Notes: generated from the sequence alone by a model not told the origin. A DNA stretch of 49,691 nt from Microcaldota archaeon (GCA_016926175.1 JAFGPA010000012.1:1-49691), one strand, 5' to 3'; positions 8,425-17,889 are shown, counted from the first letter of the stretch. Made by a program: numbers and translations.

Positions 8425-9828
8425 TCATGAGGATTTGAAATCAAGAGTATGCAGTCGCCCATATTTCATTTCATATACAGGTACGAGGGCGGGGGTAGGA
8501 ACATGGCCCTGTTTTATCTGGAAATCAGTACGGTCCTGGAATGTTCCGGAATTGATGACAAAAGTGCCGCGATACTGGGTATAGCCGTTTTTATGAACAT
8601 GGCCGCAGTGAAGGACATCAGGAGGCTCTTCCACCACCATATAGTCCACATTTTCAGGGATTATAAGATTTCCTCCATAGAGCGGGGAAAGGTGGCGGCG
8701 TTTCAGGTATTCGGTCATTACCTTCTCCGGATGGGAGTATGAAGTTCCCGGAACCGAGGCAATCATGGAATCTATGGAGGTGCCATGGTACATAAGGTGC
8801 TTTATCCCTTCAATGGAAAAACTGCATGGATTGCCAACCCGGTGGATATCAGATTCAAAGAGATCCTTGCCCATGGCAGGCTGTGGCTCGCCTCTTCTTA
8901 CGGCATCGTGATTGCCAGGGCCAGCTATTACCTCTATATGGTCAGGAAGATCCTCAAGAAAATCATCAAACATCTGATATTGCCTGTAGATGTCTTTGAC
9001 AACAAGATCTTTTTCCTGGTTTGGATAAATGCCTATGCCGTCAACAATATCTCCGGCTATGTTCAGGTATTTCACCTTCCCTGCAAGTTCCTTTGCCTCG
9101 CCCCTGCCGTGGAGCCAGTCTGAGAAGGTATCAAGGTATTTGTCAAGAAAATACCTGCTCCCAAAATGGATATCAGAAAGATACGCTGAAGCAACATCTA
9201 TCTCGGTTCTCTTTTTTTCACGTATGACTGGGAGGTCAGGCCATTCTATTTCTTCTGCTATCAAAAACGGCTCAAGTATCTTTCCTGAAAATGCGACAAC
9301 GTCATCTTTGAGGACGTTTCTGGCTTTTTCCATTGCCTTTTCGTTTGAAACAACGACTTTAAACTGGCCTGTCAGATCTTCAACTTCAAAAAGCAGGTTG
9401 CCTTTTTTTGTTTCCCGGACATCTGAAACAAGTACGATTATCCGGACTTTTTCATTGATGTGCCGCACAACATCGCAAAGATCAATGTTGTCTCCGGTGC
9501 CGCTCCTTCTGAGCATCCTCGATATGCGCTCATACCGGTTGCGAAAATGGCTGACAAAATTGTCAACTCCGCCTTTTGTCCGGGACTTGCCAGTGACATC
9601 AAGCCTGTGATCTATTTTGATATTTGCAGAATATTCCTTTGCAGGCGGACTGAAAAAGGAAGGTCTTTTCACCTCTACATTTATCAGCAAAAGAATGTCT
9701 TCCCTTGATATCAAAGGTTTGCCAAGCGCCAGGATTTTCTGAAAAAGTTCATTGGGGGGGTTTGAAGGCAATACAGCCTCAGCATCAGTTGTAAGCCTTA
9801 TTCCTCTTGCAGATAAATCCCCTATCAT
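8425..9828 (-). CDS. polB: DNA polymerase D small subunit DP1
   Basis: OB-fold region followed by phosphoesterase motifs YLSDIHFGS, NIAGDIVDG, GPGNHDAVR, MYHGTS, HCGHVHKNG. Confidence 0.93.
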   Translation of the reverse strand: MIGDLSARGIRLTTDAEAVLPSNPPNELFQKILALGKPLISREDILLLINVEVKRPSFFSPPAKEYSANIKIDHRLDVTGKSRTKGGVDNFVSHFRNRYERISRMLRRSGTGDNIDLCDVVRHINEKVRIIVLVSDVRETKKGNLLFEVEDLTGQFKVVVSNEKAMEKARNVLKDDVVAFSGKILEPFLIAEEIEWPDLPVIREKKRTEIDVASAYLSDIHFGSRYFLDKYLDTFSDWLHGRGEAKELAGKVKYLNIAGDIVDGIGIYPNQEKDLVVKDIYRQYQMFDDFLEDLPDHIEVIAGPGNHDAVRRGEPQPAMGKDLFESDIHRVGNPCSFSIEGIKHLMYHGTSIDSMIASVPGTSYSHPEKVMTEYLKRRHLSPLYGGNLIIPENVDYMVVEEPPDVLHCGHVHKNGYTQYRGTFVINSGTFQDRTDFQIKQGHVPTPALVPVYEMKYGRLHTLDFKSS

Positions 9829-10064
9829 TTAGACGACTCTAATGCACTTATTATTGCCCAGATCTGCGTTCTGGCATGAGGAGGCATATTGATGTCTTCC
9901 GTAATCGATTCGATGAGATATATTGCTGCGCTTACCTTGACATTGGGCTCTTCATCTCCTTCCAGACGTCCTTTGGCATCTGATAGTGCTTTTCTTATGT
10001 TTTTGGGAATTGTATTGTCATTAACAAGATTATCCAGCATCTCAGTAATATCTTCAAGTTCCAT
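9825..10064 (-). CDS. UPF0147 family protein
   Basis: DNTIPKNIRKALSDAKGRLEGDEEPNVKVSAAIYLIESITEDINMPPHARTQIWAIISALE. Confidence 0.85.
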   Translation of the reverse strand: MELEDITEMLDNLVNDNTIPKNIRKALSDAKGRLEGDEEPNVKVSAAIYLIESITEDINMPPHARTQIWAIISALESSK

Positions 10065-10198
10065 AAAATCACCTAAGGATAAGAATACTCTATAATCTGG
10101 TAGATAAGTAATTTAAATCATGGTTTTCCTGTTCTTCACTATTGCACCAGCAACTGCGACATAATATTTATATATGTTGTCTTCTAATTGGTCTAAAG

Positions 10199-10603
10199 AT
10201 GTCCAGTGCACTTACAAAAAGACCCGGCCAATTGGATGCCTGTGAACAAACCAGCCGTACTGTAAAGCAGTCGTTTATCAGGGCAACGGCCAAAACATTC
10301 GGGTTCAGTGATCTGCTGAAGATAAAAATAGCGGAGCTTGAACGGGCTTTTGACAAGGCGATAAGAATCAGACAGAGCGACGGCACCAGAATGCTTGTGC
10401 CCATAAGAGCGCTGGAACTGCATCCTGATGAAAAATCCCGGATAATAAAGGATGCCAGGACAGTTCTGCAAAAAGCAAATGCCAGAATAGCAAGCGATCA
10501 AACAAGCCTGTTTGAAATGAAAGAATCCATAGATGAATGCCAGAAGGCAATCTACAGCATCCACCCGCAACATCTTGCCGGAATATGGAAAATAAAAATA
10601 TAA
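10199..10603 (+). CDS. Hypothetical protein; start moved to internal ATG downstream of TATA-like ATATTTATATA
   Basis: In-frame ATG at 10199 with TATA-like element about 10162-10175; no recognised family. Confidence 0.5.
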   Translation: MSSALTKRPGQLDACEQTSRTVKQSFIRATAKTFGFSDLLKIKIAELERAFDKAIRIRQSDGTRMLVPIRALELHPDEKSRIIKDARTVLQKANARIASDQTSLFEMKESIDECQKAIYSIHPQHLAGIWKIKI

Positions 10604-10605
10604 AT

Positions 10606-10897
10606 CGGGCCCGGGGGGAATTTCACAATTCTTAACGATCCTGATTTGAACCGTCTTTTTGATTTGAACCCCCGGCCTACAGCTGCCATCTGCTTCCGGC
10701 TTTCTGTTTCCTGCATCCCGAAGGAAGCCGGAGGGTCAAGGCCGGAAACATTAGAAGGCTGCCGCTCTATCCAAGTTGCTCCTGCAATTTAGCAGGCAGG
10801 TTTTGCCATGCTTCCCGATGGAAAGATATTTCTTTCCACGAGCGCGCCGAACAACGTCCGGTCGCGTTTACTAAAAAGCGGACTGAGCTACGGGCCC
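10606..10897 (-). tRNA. tRNA-Arg(TCT) with three introns: about 10774-10880 (D-loop, 107 nt), 10684-10750 (anticodon loop, 67 nt) and 10619-10661 (T-loop, 43 nt)
   Basis: Minus strand GGGCCCG-TA-GCTC-AGTC|...|TGGATA-GAGC-G-GCAGC-CTTCTAA|...|GCTGT-AGGCC-GGGGG-TTCAAAT|...|CCCCC-CGGGCCC-G. Spliced length is 75 nt with all stems paired. Confidence 0.85.
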
Positions 10898-10925
10898 TAA
10901 AAAGGAAATTATAATGGGGAAAGAA

Positions 10926-11006
10926 TTAATACTCTTCTTCGTCTTCTTCGCCCCATTCTTCTTCTTCAGATTCGTCATCTTCCCAATCTTCTTCCTCGTC
11001 AAACAT
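10926..11006 (-). CDS. Acidic microprotein 2, MFDEEEDWEDDESEEEEWGEEDEEEY
   Basis: 26-codon ORF with GGTG motif 8-10 nt upstream of ATG; similar in composition and C-terminus to the adjacent microprotein. Confidence 0.5.
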   Translation of the reverse strand: MFDEEEDWEDDESEEEEWGEEDEEEY

Positions 11007-11016
11007 AATTACACCC

Positions 11017-11091
11017 TTAGAACTCCTCGTCTTCCTCTCCCCAGTCTTCTTCTTCGAAATCATCATCCTCGAGCTCATCTTCTTCGTCCAT
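11017..11091 (-). CDS. Acidic microprotein 1, MDEEDELEDDDFEEEDWGEEDEEF
   Basis: 24-codon ORF; AAGGTG upstream of ATG; TATA-like TTTTAAAT about 35 nt upstream. Confidence 0.5.
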   Translation of the reverse strand: MDEEDELEDDDFEEEDWGEEDEEF

Positions 11092-11180
11092 ATGGACACC
11101 TTGAACTGGGTATGGTGTGGAAACATTTAAAATCTTACCTAGTATGCCGGATTAAAAATTGGAAATTTTATAAGAGGAAT

Positions 11181-11639
11181 ATGAAATTCGAAAAAATAGG
11201 ATGGAATGAAATTGCAGAGGATTGCAAAAAGCTTGCAAAAATGGTTGATGATAAGCCGGATTTAATAGTTGGTTTATCAAGAGGAGGCCTTGTGCCGGCA
11301 AGGATTTTAAGCGATATTCTGGATACCAAAATGCTTGTCCTTGGAATCAGGTTTTACAAAGGAATCGGAGAAAAAGAAGAAAATCCGGTCATAACGCAGG
11401 AGATGCCAAAAATCCAGGGCAAGAAGATTCTAATTGTTGATGACGTGGCTGATTCAGGAAAGAGCCTTGTAGCTGCAATGGAGTACCTTAAAGGAAATGA
11501 ATTGAAAGCTGCAACTCTGCATTATAAAAGAAGTTCAGAATACCGGCCTGACTATTTTGTCGGAACTACGGATGCCTGGATCATTTACCCCTGGGAAATC
11601 AATGAGATTGAGAGGCTACTTAAGTCTAATGGCCTCTAG
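11181..11639 (+). CDS. Phosphoribosyltransferase family protein
   Basis: DLIVGLSRGGLVPARILSDIL and PRPP motif KILIVDDVADSGKSL; ATG at 11181 preferred over the upstream ORF start. Confidence 0.88.
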   Translation: MKFEKIGWNEIAEDCKKLAKMVDDKPDLIVGLSRGGLVPARILSDILDTKMLVLGIRFYKGIGEKEENPVITQEMPKIQGKKILIVDDVADSGKSLVAAMEYLKGNELKAATLHYKRSSEYRPDYFVGTTDAWIIYPWEINEIERLLKSNGL

Positions 11640-13523
11640 ATCCGCTATTGCCCTTGTATCCTTTCTCATCATTGCGCCAATTGAGCGGGCGAATTCATCG
11701 GTCTTGTTCCAGTCTCCATGCATTGTAAATACCCTTTCCGGAGACGGCCTCAGATTCTTAAGATACGCCATAAGCTGTGCCCTGTCGCTGTGGCCCGAAA
11801 AGCCTTCTGCAGTTTCAACGCGCATGTTGATTTTCAGGGATTTCATCCTGCCGTCATCGCCAAGCATTGGCACCTCTTTCTGCCCTCTCTGGATCTTGCT
11901 GCCCAGTGAAAGCGCACTCTGATAGCCGCAGAATATAAGTGCATTCTTCGGATCATCGGCAAGCAGCTTAAGGTATTCATATGACGGACCGCCTGTAAGC
12001 ATGCCTGATGGCGCAAGTATCACTGCCGGCTCGTCAGGAGCAACGATTTGCTCCTTGTCTGTTCCCTTTGCAACACGCAGTATTGGAGATTCGAAAGGAC
12101 TCCTGTCTGAAAGAATCCTTCTCTGGAGCTGCTCCCTGAGATATTCAGGGTATGCAGTGTGTATTGCAGATGCTTCAAGAATCATTCCATCAATGTATAT
12201 GGGTATGTTGAAGTCAGGGTCCCTTCTTGCATATTCTTCAATAACAAGGAGGAGCTCCTGTGATCTTCCGACAGCAAATGCCGGAATGAGAACTTTTCCT
12301 CTTTGTACGGCGGTTTCCTTGATTATTCTCATCAGCCGCTTTTCTGAATCAAATCGGTTTACAGATATATCATTTCTTCCGCCATATGTGGATTCTATAA
12401 ACATTGTTTCCAGCCTTGGAAACCTGGTATTTGCCGGGTCAAAAAGCCTTGTGAAGCCGAATTTTATGTCTGCAGAATAAACAAGATTGTGGGCGCCTTC
12501 GCCAATGTGAAGATGGACTGATGAACTTCCAAGAATGTGCCCCGCGTTGTAAAGCGTCATTTTGATTTCCGGGGTGATATCCACAACTTCCTCATAATCA
12601 ACAGTTATGACATTTCTGAGTTCTTTCTGGATGTCCTTTTTCTTGTACGGCGCATCAACATTGAAAACCTTGTTGCAGAGATTCAGATAATCCTGCTGCA
12701 AAAGGGCCATAAAATCCCTGGATGGCGGAGTGCAGTAAACCGGGCCTTCATAGCCATAGGCAAACAAAAATGGCAGGAATCCCATGTGATCCATATGTCC
12801 ATGGCTGATCACCACTGCATCAATATCTTCAAGTGAGAATCCGGCCATGTTCAGGTAAGGATATGCTTTTGTAGGATCAGATGTTGCAGGATTGACTCCT
12901 ACATCAACAAGCACCTTGCTGTTGGGGGTCTGTATCAGAAGACATGACCTGCCGATTTCCCTGAACCCTCCAAGTGCCATTACGCGAATCCAGTCGCTTG
13001 AAGGCGGATTCTGGCATATCTTTTTTCCAATATTAATCAGGAATTTTTTTCTTTCGTCAGCTTCTGCCACTGCGCTTTTCCTTACTCCATCCAGCGTTGC
13101 TGAAGGCATTGTAGGGGCACGCAATGTAACCGGAGCCCAGTTTGTCTCAAGCATTATCTGCTTAAGGATTGAGCCTCCTTTGCCGATCACAAGGCCGGGC
13201 TTTATAGCCTCAATCCTTACTTCGCACATTTCCGGAACGAAGGTAATCTTTTTTATCTCGGCTTCTGGAGGAACAACCTGCTCAATAAGCTTCTGGGCTT
13301 TGTCTGTCTGCATGAGCTGGGTTGGATCAACCCTGATTGTTACCTTCTTCTTTAATGCCCCTGCAAGTTCCTTTATAAGGCGGTCATTTTCATAAAAAGC
13401 CCTTATGTTCCTGATATAAATAACTGTTGAAAGCCCTTCAGGCTCTACCTTTGTCACTTCGCAGTTTTTTGGCATAATGTCATTAATCTTTTTTACAATG
13501 TCCTTAAAGTGCAAGAAAAACAC
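11616..13523 (-). CDS. Beta-CASP ribonuclease with N-terminal KH domains (aCPSF1/FttA family)
   Basis: KH-type GLVIGKGGSILKQIM; GGFREIGRSCLLIQT; SHGHMDHMGFLP; ESTYGGRND; GYQSALSLG; SGHSDRAQLM; MHGD. Confidence 0.95.
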   Translation of the reverse strand: MFFLHFKDIVKKINDIMPKNCEVTKVEPEGLSTVIYIRNIRAFYENDRLIKELAGALKKKVTIRVDPTQLMQTDKAQKLIEQVVPPEAEIKKITFVPEMCEVRIEAIKPGLVIGKGGSILKQIMLETNWAPVTLRAPTMPSATLDGVRKSAVAEADERKKFLINIGKKICQNPPSSDWIRVMALGGFREIGRSCLLIQTPNSKVLVDVGVNPATSDPTKAYPYLNMAGFSLEDIDAVVISHGHMDHMGFLPFLFAYGYEGPVYCTPPSRDFMALLQQDYLNLCNKVFNVDAPYKKKDIQKELRNVITVDYEEVVDITPEIKMTLYNAGHILGSSSVHLHIGEGAHNLVYSADIKFGFTRLFDPANTRFPRLETMFIESTYGGRNDISVNRFDSEKRLMRIIKETAVQRGKVLIPAFAVGRSQELLLVIEEYARRDPDFNIPIYIDGMILEASAIHTAYPEYLREQLQRRILSDRSPFESPILRVAKGTDKEQIVAPDEPAVILAPSGMLTGGPSYEYLKLLADDPKNALIFCGYQSALSLGSKIQRGQKEVPMLGDDGRMKSLKINMRVETAEGFSGHSDRAQLMAYLKNLRPSPERVFTMHGDWNKTDEFARSIGAMMRKDTRAIADLEAIRLK

Positions 13524-13543
13524 CCCTTCAAATTAGAAAAAAA

Positions 13544-14176
13544 TTATGATTTCAAAATTTTATTTACGTATTCTTTGCTCATTCTCTTGAAACCAGATGT
13601 TGTTACGATACAAAGATCAACGCGTTCTCCGCTTGCGGCATCTCTTTTCATTGCAGCGCTCACTGCCTTTGCCGCAACTTCCATGTTGACAATAGTGTCC
13701 TTGTTTTCTTTGTAAAGCTCTTCAAGAACACCGTATGCAATTGGAGATCCGCTTCCCGTGGAAGTAAGATGCTCTTCGGTTAGCCCTCCCATCATATCAA
13801 CAGAAAAAAGTCTTGGTTTATCATCAACTCCCCCTACAAGAAGCTGAACAAAGAACGGGAAAAATTTATGCTGTGCCAGGATGTTTCCCAGCAGTGTAGC
13901 TGCGGCCTCAACACCCATCTGCCTTTCATGCTTTAGCTCATAGAGCTTGATTTCTGCTTTCATCCATCTTACAAGCGTCTGGGCATCACCAACACTGCCT
14001 GCAATTGTCATGGCAATGCGGTCATCGATTTCGTATATTTTGTCAATGTCCTTACTTGCAATGAGATACCCCATAGTCGCCCTCCTATCACTAGCCAGAA
14101 CAACTCCATCCTTACAAACTAGACCTACAGTGGTAGTTCCTGTTTGAACACCCTGGGTTTGCTTCGCGCTATCCAT
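13544..14176 (-). CDS. psmB: Proteasome subunit beta
   Basis: TGTTTVGLVCKDGVVLASDRRATMGYLIASKDIDKIYEIDDRIAMTIAGSVGDAQ...GSGSPIAYGVLE. Confidence 0.95.
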   Translation of the reverse strand: MDSAKQTQGVQTGTTTVGLVCKDGVVLASDRRATMGYLIASKDIDKIYEIDDRIAMTIAGSVGDAQTLVRWMKAEIKLYELKHERQMGVEAAATLLGNILAQHKFFPFFVQLLVGGVDDKPRLFSVDMMGGLTEEHLTSTGSGSPIAYGVLEELYKENKDTIVNMEVAAKAVSAAMKRDAASGERVDLCIVTTSGFKRMSKEYVNKILKS

Positions 14177-14292
14177 ATAACCAACTTTGGGAGAATTAAT
14201 AAAACAACTAACATCCTGAATCTTTTTAAAACAATCTAATATTCATGGAAAATTAGTGCTGTTATAATCTATGGCATATAGTATTTATAATA

Positions 14293-16917
14293 CTATCGGA
14301 TTATGTGTTTCTCCATTTTCATTGCTCCCCAGACAATTGCAACGAATACCAGGCCAACCGCCCATGTAATAAGCCAGTCCATGAGATCCGGTGCAGTGAC
14401 ATTGAACCATGATGACAGATCGGTATAGAGAAGGACAATCTGCAGAACAAAACTTGCAAGTACGGAAAGATGAAGCCATTTATTTGTCAGGAACCTGGTA
14501 TTGTATCTCCAGCGGACAAGATAGACGGAGATTATTTCAAAAACAATGAATGAAGTGAAAAACATGGTCTGGGCTTTTATAATATCGTGGTTAAGGGAAT
14601 AAAATGCATATATTAAGATAACAGCAAGCATTTCAAAAATTCCTATAACAGCAATGAAGTAAAGGACGTTTTTGCTGATGATTCTTTCTTTCCTGTCCCT
14701 TGGCTTGTTCTGCATTACATCGGAACTTGGAGGATCTGCTCCAAGCGCCAGTGCAGGAAGACCGTCAGTAAGAAGGTTTATCCAGAGAAGCTGGATTGCT
14801 ATTTTTGATGAAATGCCCAGCGGAGAGAGAGTTGCAATTAACACTGCAAGAACTTCCGAGGTATTGGCACCCAAAAGCAGGGTAACGAATTTTCTTACGT
14901 TTGTAAATGACGCCCTTCCCTCTGCAATTGAATTTTTTATTGTTATGAAATTATCATCAAGGATTATCATGTCGCTGGCTTGCTTTGTAACTTCGGTGCC
15001 TCTGATGCCCATGGCAATGCCTACGTCAGAATTCTTGATGGCCGCGGCATCATTTACGCCGTCCCCGGTCATGCAGACAATATGACGGTTTTTTTGCAGT
15101 GCGCGCAGAAGCATAACCTTGTGTTTCGGACTGGTTCTTGCATAGATGTCATGCTCTTCAACTTTTTTCAGCAGCTGCTCTTCGCTTAGAGCATCAAGTT
15201 CGGTGCCTGTAATTACACTATCACGGAAACCAAGATCGCGGCCAATTGCTGCGGCTGTGTATTTGTTATCCCCGGTTATCATAACAACACGGATTCCGGC
15301 CTTTCTGCAATCCTGGATCGCCTCTTTCACGCCTTCTCTTGGAGGATCGATCATTCCCATGAGGCCAAGGAAAATCAGGTCTGATTCAGGGTTTTTTTTG
15401 CCGTTTTCAGTGTAGGCAAAGGCAAGAACCCTGAGTGCGCTTCCCGCCATGTCGATATTTTTCCTTGAGATTTCCTCTGCGTCTTTTTTGGTCATTTTCC
15501 TTATGCTGTTTTTGATTTTGATTCTCTTGCACCTTGAAAGTACTTCTTCTGGAGCTCCTTTGACGAAGGAGGTGTCTCCGTGAAGGGTGGACATCAGTTT
15601 TCTGTCAGAAGAAAAGGGGATTTCATTGCTTCTTGGATGGTCCTGGCGCAGCATGTCAACATCCATTTTTGCCTTGTATGCAGGAATAAGAACGGCTATT
15701 TCCGTGGGGTCGCCCCGGAATCCTTGTTCTGTTTCCCTGGAATCGTTGCAGAGAACTGCACATTTCAGGAGCTGGTCCAGCTGCTCAACTGCGCCTTCCC
15801 TGCTAATCAGTTCTCCCAGCTTTGCGAGCCCGGAACCGGAAACATAAAACAATGCTCCGGGAACATACATCCTTGTAACAGTCATGGTATTTTCGGTGAG
15901 CGTGCCTGTTTTGTCGCTGCATATAACATCGACAGAACCAAGATCCTGAATAGTGGACAGCCTCCGGGTAAGAGCTTTTTGCCTGAGCATCCTGTTCGTT
16001 GCTATTGATAATGACAGGGTAACAACTGCAGGCAGGCCTTCTGGAATGGCAGCAACCCCAAGGGCAACTGCGGCAATAAATATGAAGAGCAGATCCCCGG
16101 TTCTTAAAAGGAATTCCGTCGTTACTATTATAAAAAGCACAAAAAGCGTAATGTACATTATTTTCTTTCCTACATCCTCAATTTCGATCTGGAACTGCGT
16201 TGTTTTTTCTGGAGCATCTGATATTTCCTTTGCAATTTTCCCAACTTCAGTCTTAAGCCCTGTTTCAACAACAACGGCAGTTCCGCGCCCCCTTGTGATT
16301 ACAGAATTCATGTAAAGCATGTTTTTTCTTTCTGCAAGAGGCAGGTTGTCTGAAAGTTTTCCCGTTGATTTCAGGGATGGTACGCTCTCTCCTGTGAGGG
16401 CTGATTCATCTGCATGCAGGGAAAATGATTCTATTATCCTTGCGTCTGCCGCAACCTTGTCACCTTCGCGCAAAAGCAGAATGTCTCCAGGAACAACATC
16501 GTCTGACTGGATTTCCGTTTCCTTTCCGTCGCGCAGTACTGTTGCCTTTGGAGCTGACATTTTGGACAATGCTTCGATTGTCCGTTCCGCCTTGTACTCC
16601 TGGAAAAAACCAAAAAATGCATTGGCAATTACTATTGCAAAAATAAGAATGGAATCAAGGTAGTCCGATTCGCCTGGACCGATATAGGAAACGGCAAATG
16701 AAACAACAGCTGCAAAAAGAAGGACAATGACGAGGGCATTCTTAAACTGCTCAAGGAAGATCTTGAGTGGAGAAATCCGCTTTTCAATGATTATTGAATT
16801 CAGGCCATACTGAGCCAGCCGCTCCTCTGCCTGCAATCCGGTAAGGCCGGATTTGCCGGAATGCAAATCGGATAGGATTTCTTTTATTCCTTTTTCATGC
16901 CATTCCATCGGAATCAT
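14293..16917 (-). CDS. Cation-transporting P-type ATPase, P2 (Ca2+-ATPase-like)
   Basis: CSDKTGTLTENTMT, TGESVP, MITGDN, MTGDGVNDAAAIKNSDVGIAMG, PEGLPAVVT. Confidence 0.95.
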   Translation of the reverse strand: MIPMEWHEKGIKEILSDLHSGKSGLTGLQAEERLAQYGLNSIIIEKRISPLKIFLEQFKNALVIVLLFAAVVSFAVSYIGPGESDYLDSILIFAIVIANAFFGFFQEYKAERTIEALSKMSAPKATVLRDGKETEIQSDDVVPGDILLLREGDKVAADARIIESFSLHADESALTGESVPSLKSTGKLSDNLPLAERKNMLYMNSVITRGRGTAVVVETGLKTEVGKIAKEISDAPEKTTQFQIEIEDVGKKIMYITLFVLFIIVTTEFLLRTGDLLFIFIAAVALGVAAIPEGLPAVVTLSLSIATNRMLRQKALTRRLSTIQDLGSVDVICSDKTGTLTENTMTVTRMYVPGALFYVSGSGLAKLGELISREGAVEQLDQLLKCAVLCNDSRETEQGFRGDPTEIAVLIPAYKAKMDVDMLRQDHPRSNEIPFSSDRKLMSTLHGDTSFVKGAPEEVLSRCKRIKIKNSIRKMTKKDAEEISRKNIDMAGSALRVLAFAYTENGKKNPESDLIFLGLMGMIDPPREGVKEAIQDCRKAGIRVVMITGDNKYTAAAIGRDLGFRDSVITGTELDALSEEQLLKKVEEHDIYARTSPKHKVMLLRALQKNRHIVCMTGDGVNDAAAIKNSDVGIAMGIRGTEVTKQASDMIILDDNFITIKNSIAEGRASFTNVRKFVTLLLGANTSEVLAVLIATLSPLGISSKIAIQLLWINLLTDGLPALALGADPPSSDVMQNKPRDRKERIISKNVLYFIAVIGIFEMLAVILIYAFYSLNHDIIKAQTMFFTSFIVFEIISVYLVRWRYNTRFLTNKWLHLSVLASFVLQIVLLYTDLSSWFNVTAPDLMDWLITWAVGLVFVAIVWGAMKMEKHIIR

Positions 16918-17765
16918 TTTGCAGGTTCAACTTTAACAAGGGTTACCTCAAAATTCAAGGTTTTATTTGCAAGCGGATGATTGTAATCCAGGGTTATATT
17001 GTCATCGGTCTTGTCAACAACACTGAATATCTGTGGCACTCCTGTTTCTGGATTTGGAAGCAGATAACTTTGATTTACATCAAGTGCAAATTCGATGGTT
17101 GCAGTGAAATTAGAGGTATTGGCGATTCTCTGTGGAATGCCGTTTAGTTCGAATTCGGCGCCTGGAATGAAAAGATAGAAAAGTGTCACATTTTCCTCAT
17201 TGAAATCATTAATGAAAACAGTTCCGTATGGGCTTTCAAAACCTGTGCCGTTTGATATGTTTATGCCCTGGGACTCAAGATAAGACCTGGGAATTGTTTC
17301 GTAGAAGCTCTTTTCATAATATCTCTGAACAGCGATTATTTTGGTCGGATCATGATTCCCGTATCCTCTTGCCGGATCAACATCATATCTTACAGTTTCA
17401 TTTACTTTCATGCCAATGGTGTTTATGATTACACCGTCTATAATGCCTTTTCCGAATTCAACGGTAAATTTCAGCGGCTCATACATTCTTCCAGGATTGT
17501 ACTCGCTGGTTCCAAAAACAAGATCCAGCCTGCTGGTATCATAGATTTCATCATCAATCCTCAGTACATAATCAATCCAGACAGTATCACCAAGCTGAAC
17601 AGAATAATCCGGACCCGGAACAGTAACATTAGTTATATTCTCGGTGAGATTCGCAGGCGGGGTTACATTGGTCATGTTCGTCTCATTTAGAGGAGGGGTC
17701 TGTGCAACACACCCGGCAAAAACCATCGCAAAAACCATCATAAGAAAGATCAACATATATCTCAT
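16914..17765 (-). CDS. FKBP-type peptidyl-prolyl isomerase, putative lipoprotein
   Basis: Lipobox-like VFAGC; SVQLGDTVWIDYVLRIDDEIYDTS, FTVEFGKGIIDGVIINTIGMKVNET, NHPLANKTLNFEVTLVKV. Confidence 0.9.
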   Translation of the reverse strand: MRYMLIFLMMVFAMVFAGCVAQTPPLNETNMTNVTPPANLTENITNVTVPGPDYSVQLGDTVWIDYVLRIDDEIYDTSRLDLVFGTSEYNPGRMYEPLKFTVEFGKGIIDGVIINTIGMKVNETVRYDVDPARGYGNHDPTKIIAVQRYYEKSFYETIPRSYLESQGINISNGTGFESPYGTVFINDFNEENVTLFYLFIPGAEFELNGIPQRIANTSNFTATIEFALDVNQSYLLPNPETGVPQIFSVVDKTDDNITLDYNHPLANKTLNFEVTLVKVEPAK

Positions 17766-17782
17766 ATCATCATCTCAAAAAT

Positions 17783-17889
17783 TGGGGTTACAGGGATTCG
17801 AACCCCGATATGCAGGTTACGGCCTCACATTGCCACATAAGCGGCGGGATCTGGAGCCTGCCGTACTAACCTGGTTATACTATAACCCC
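17783..17889 (-). tRNA. tRNA-Trp(CCA) with a 33-nt anticodon-loop intron (about 17817-17849)
   Basis: Acceptor GGGGTTA/TAACCCC, anticodon stem GCAGG/CCTGC around CTCCAGA, T arm CGGGG-TTCGAAT-CCCTG. Confidence 0.9.

Noticed and set aside
10914-11180. N-terminal extension of the 241-aa phosphoribosyltransferase ORF
   Set aside because: The extension is hydrophobic low-complexity reading antisense to the acidic microproteins; a proper start ATG (11181) follows a TATA-like element.
11616-13523. Long plus-strand ORFs antisense to the beta-CASP RNase gene, and similar ones antisense to other genes
   Set aside because: Shadow ORFs of strongly supported coding genes with no recognisable motifs.
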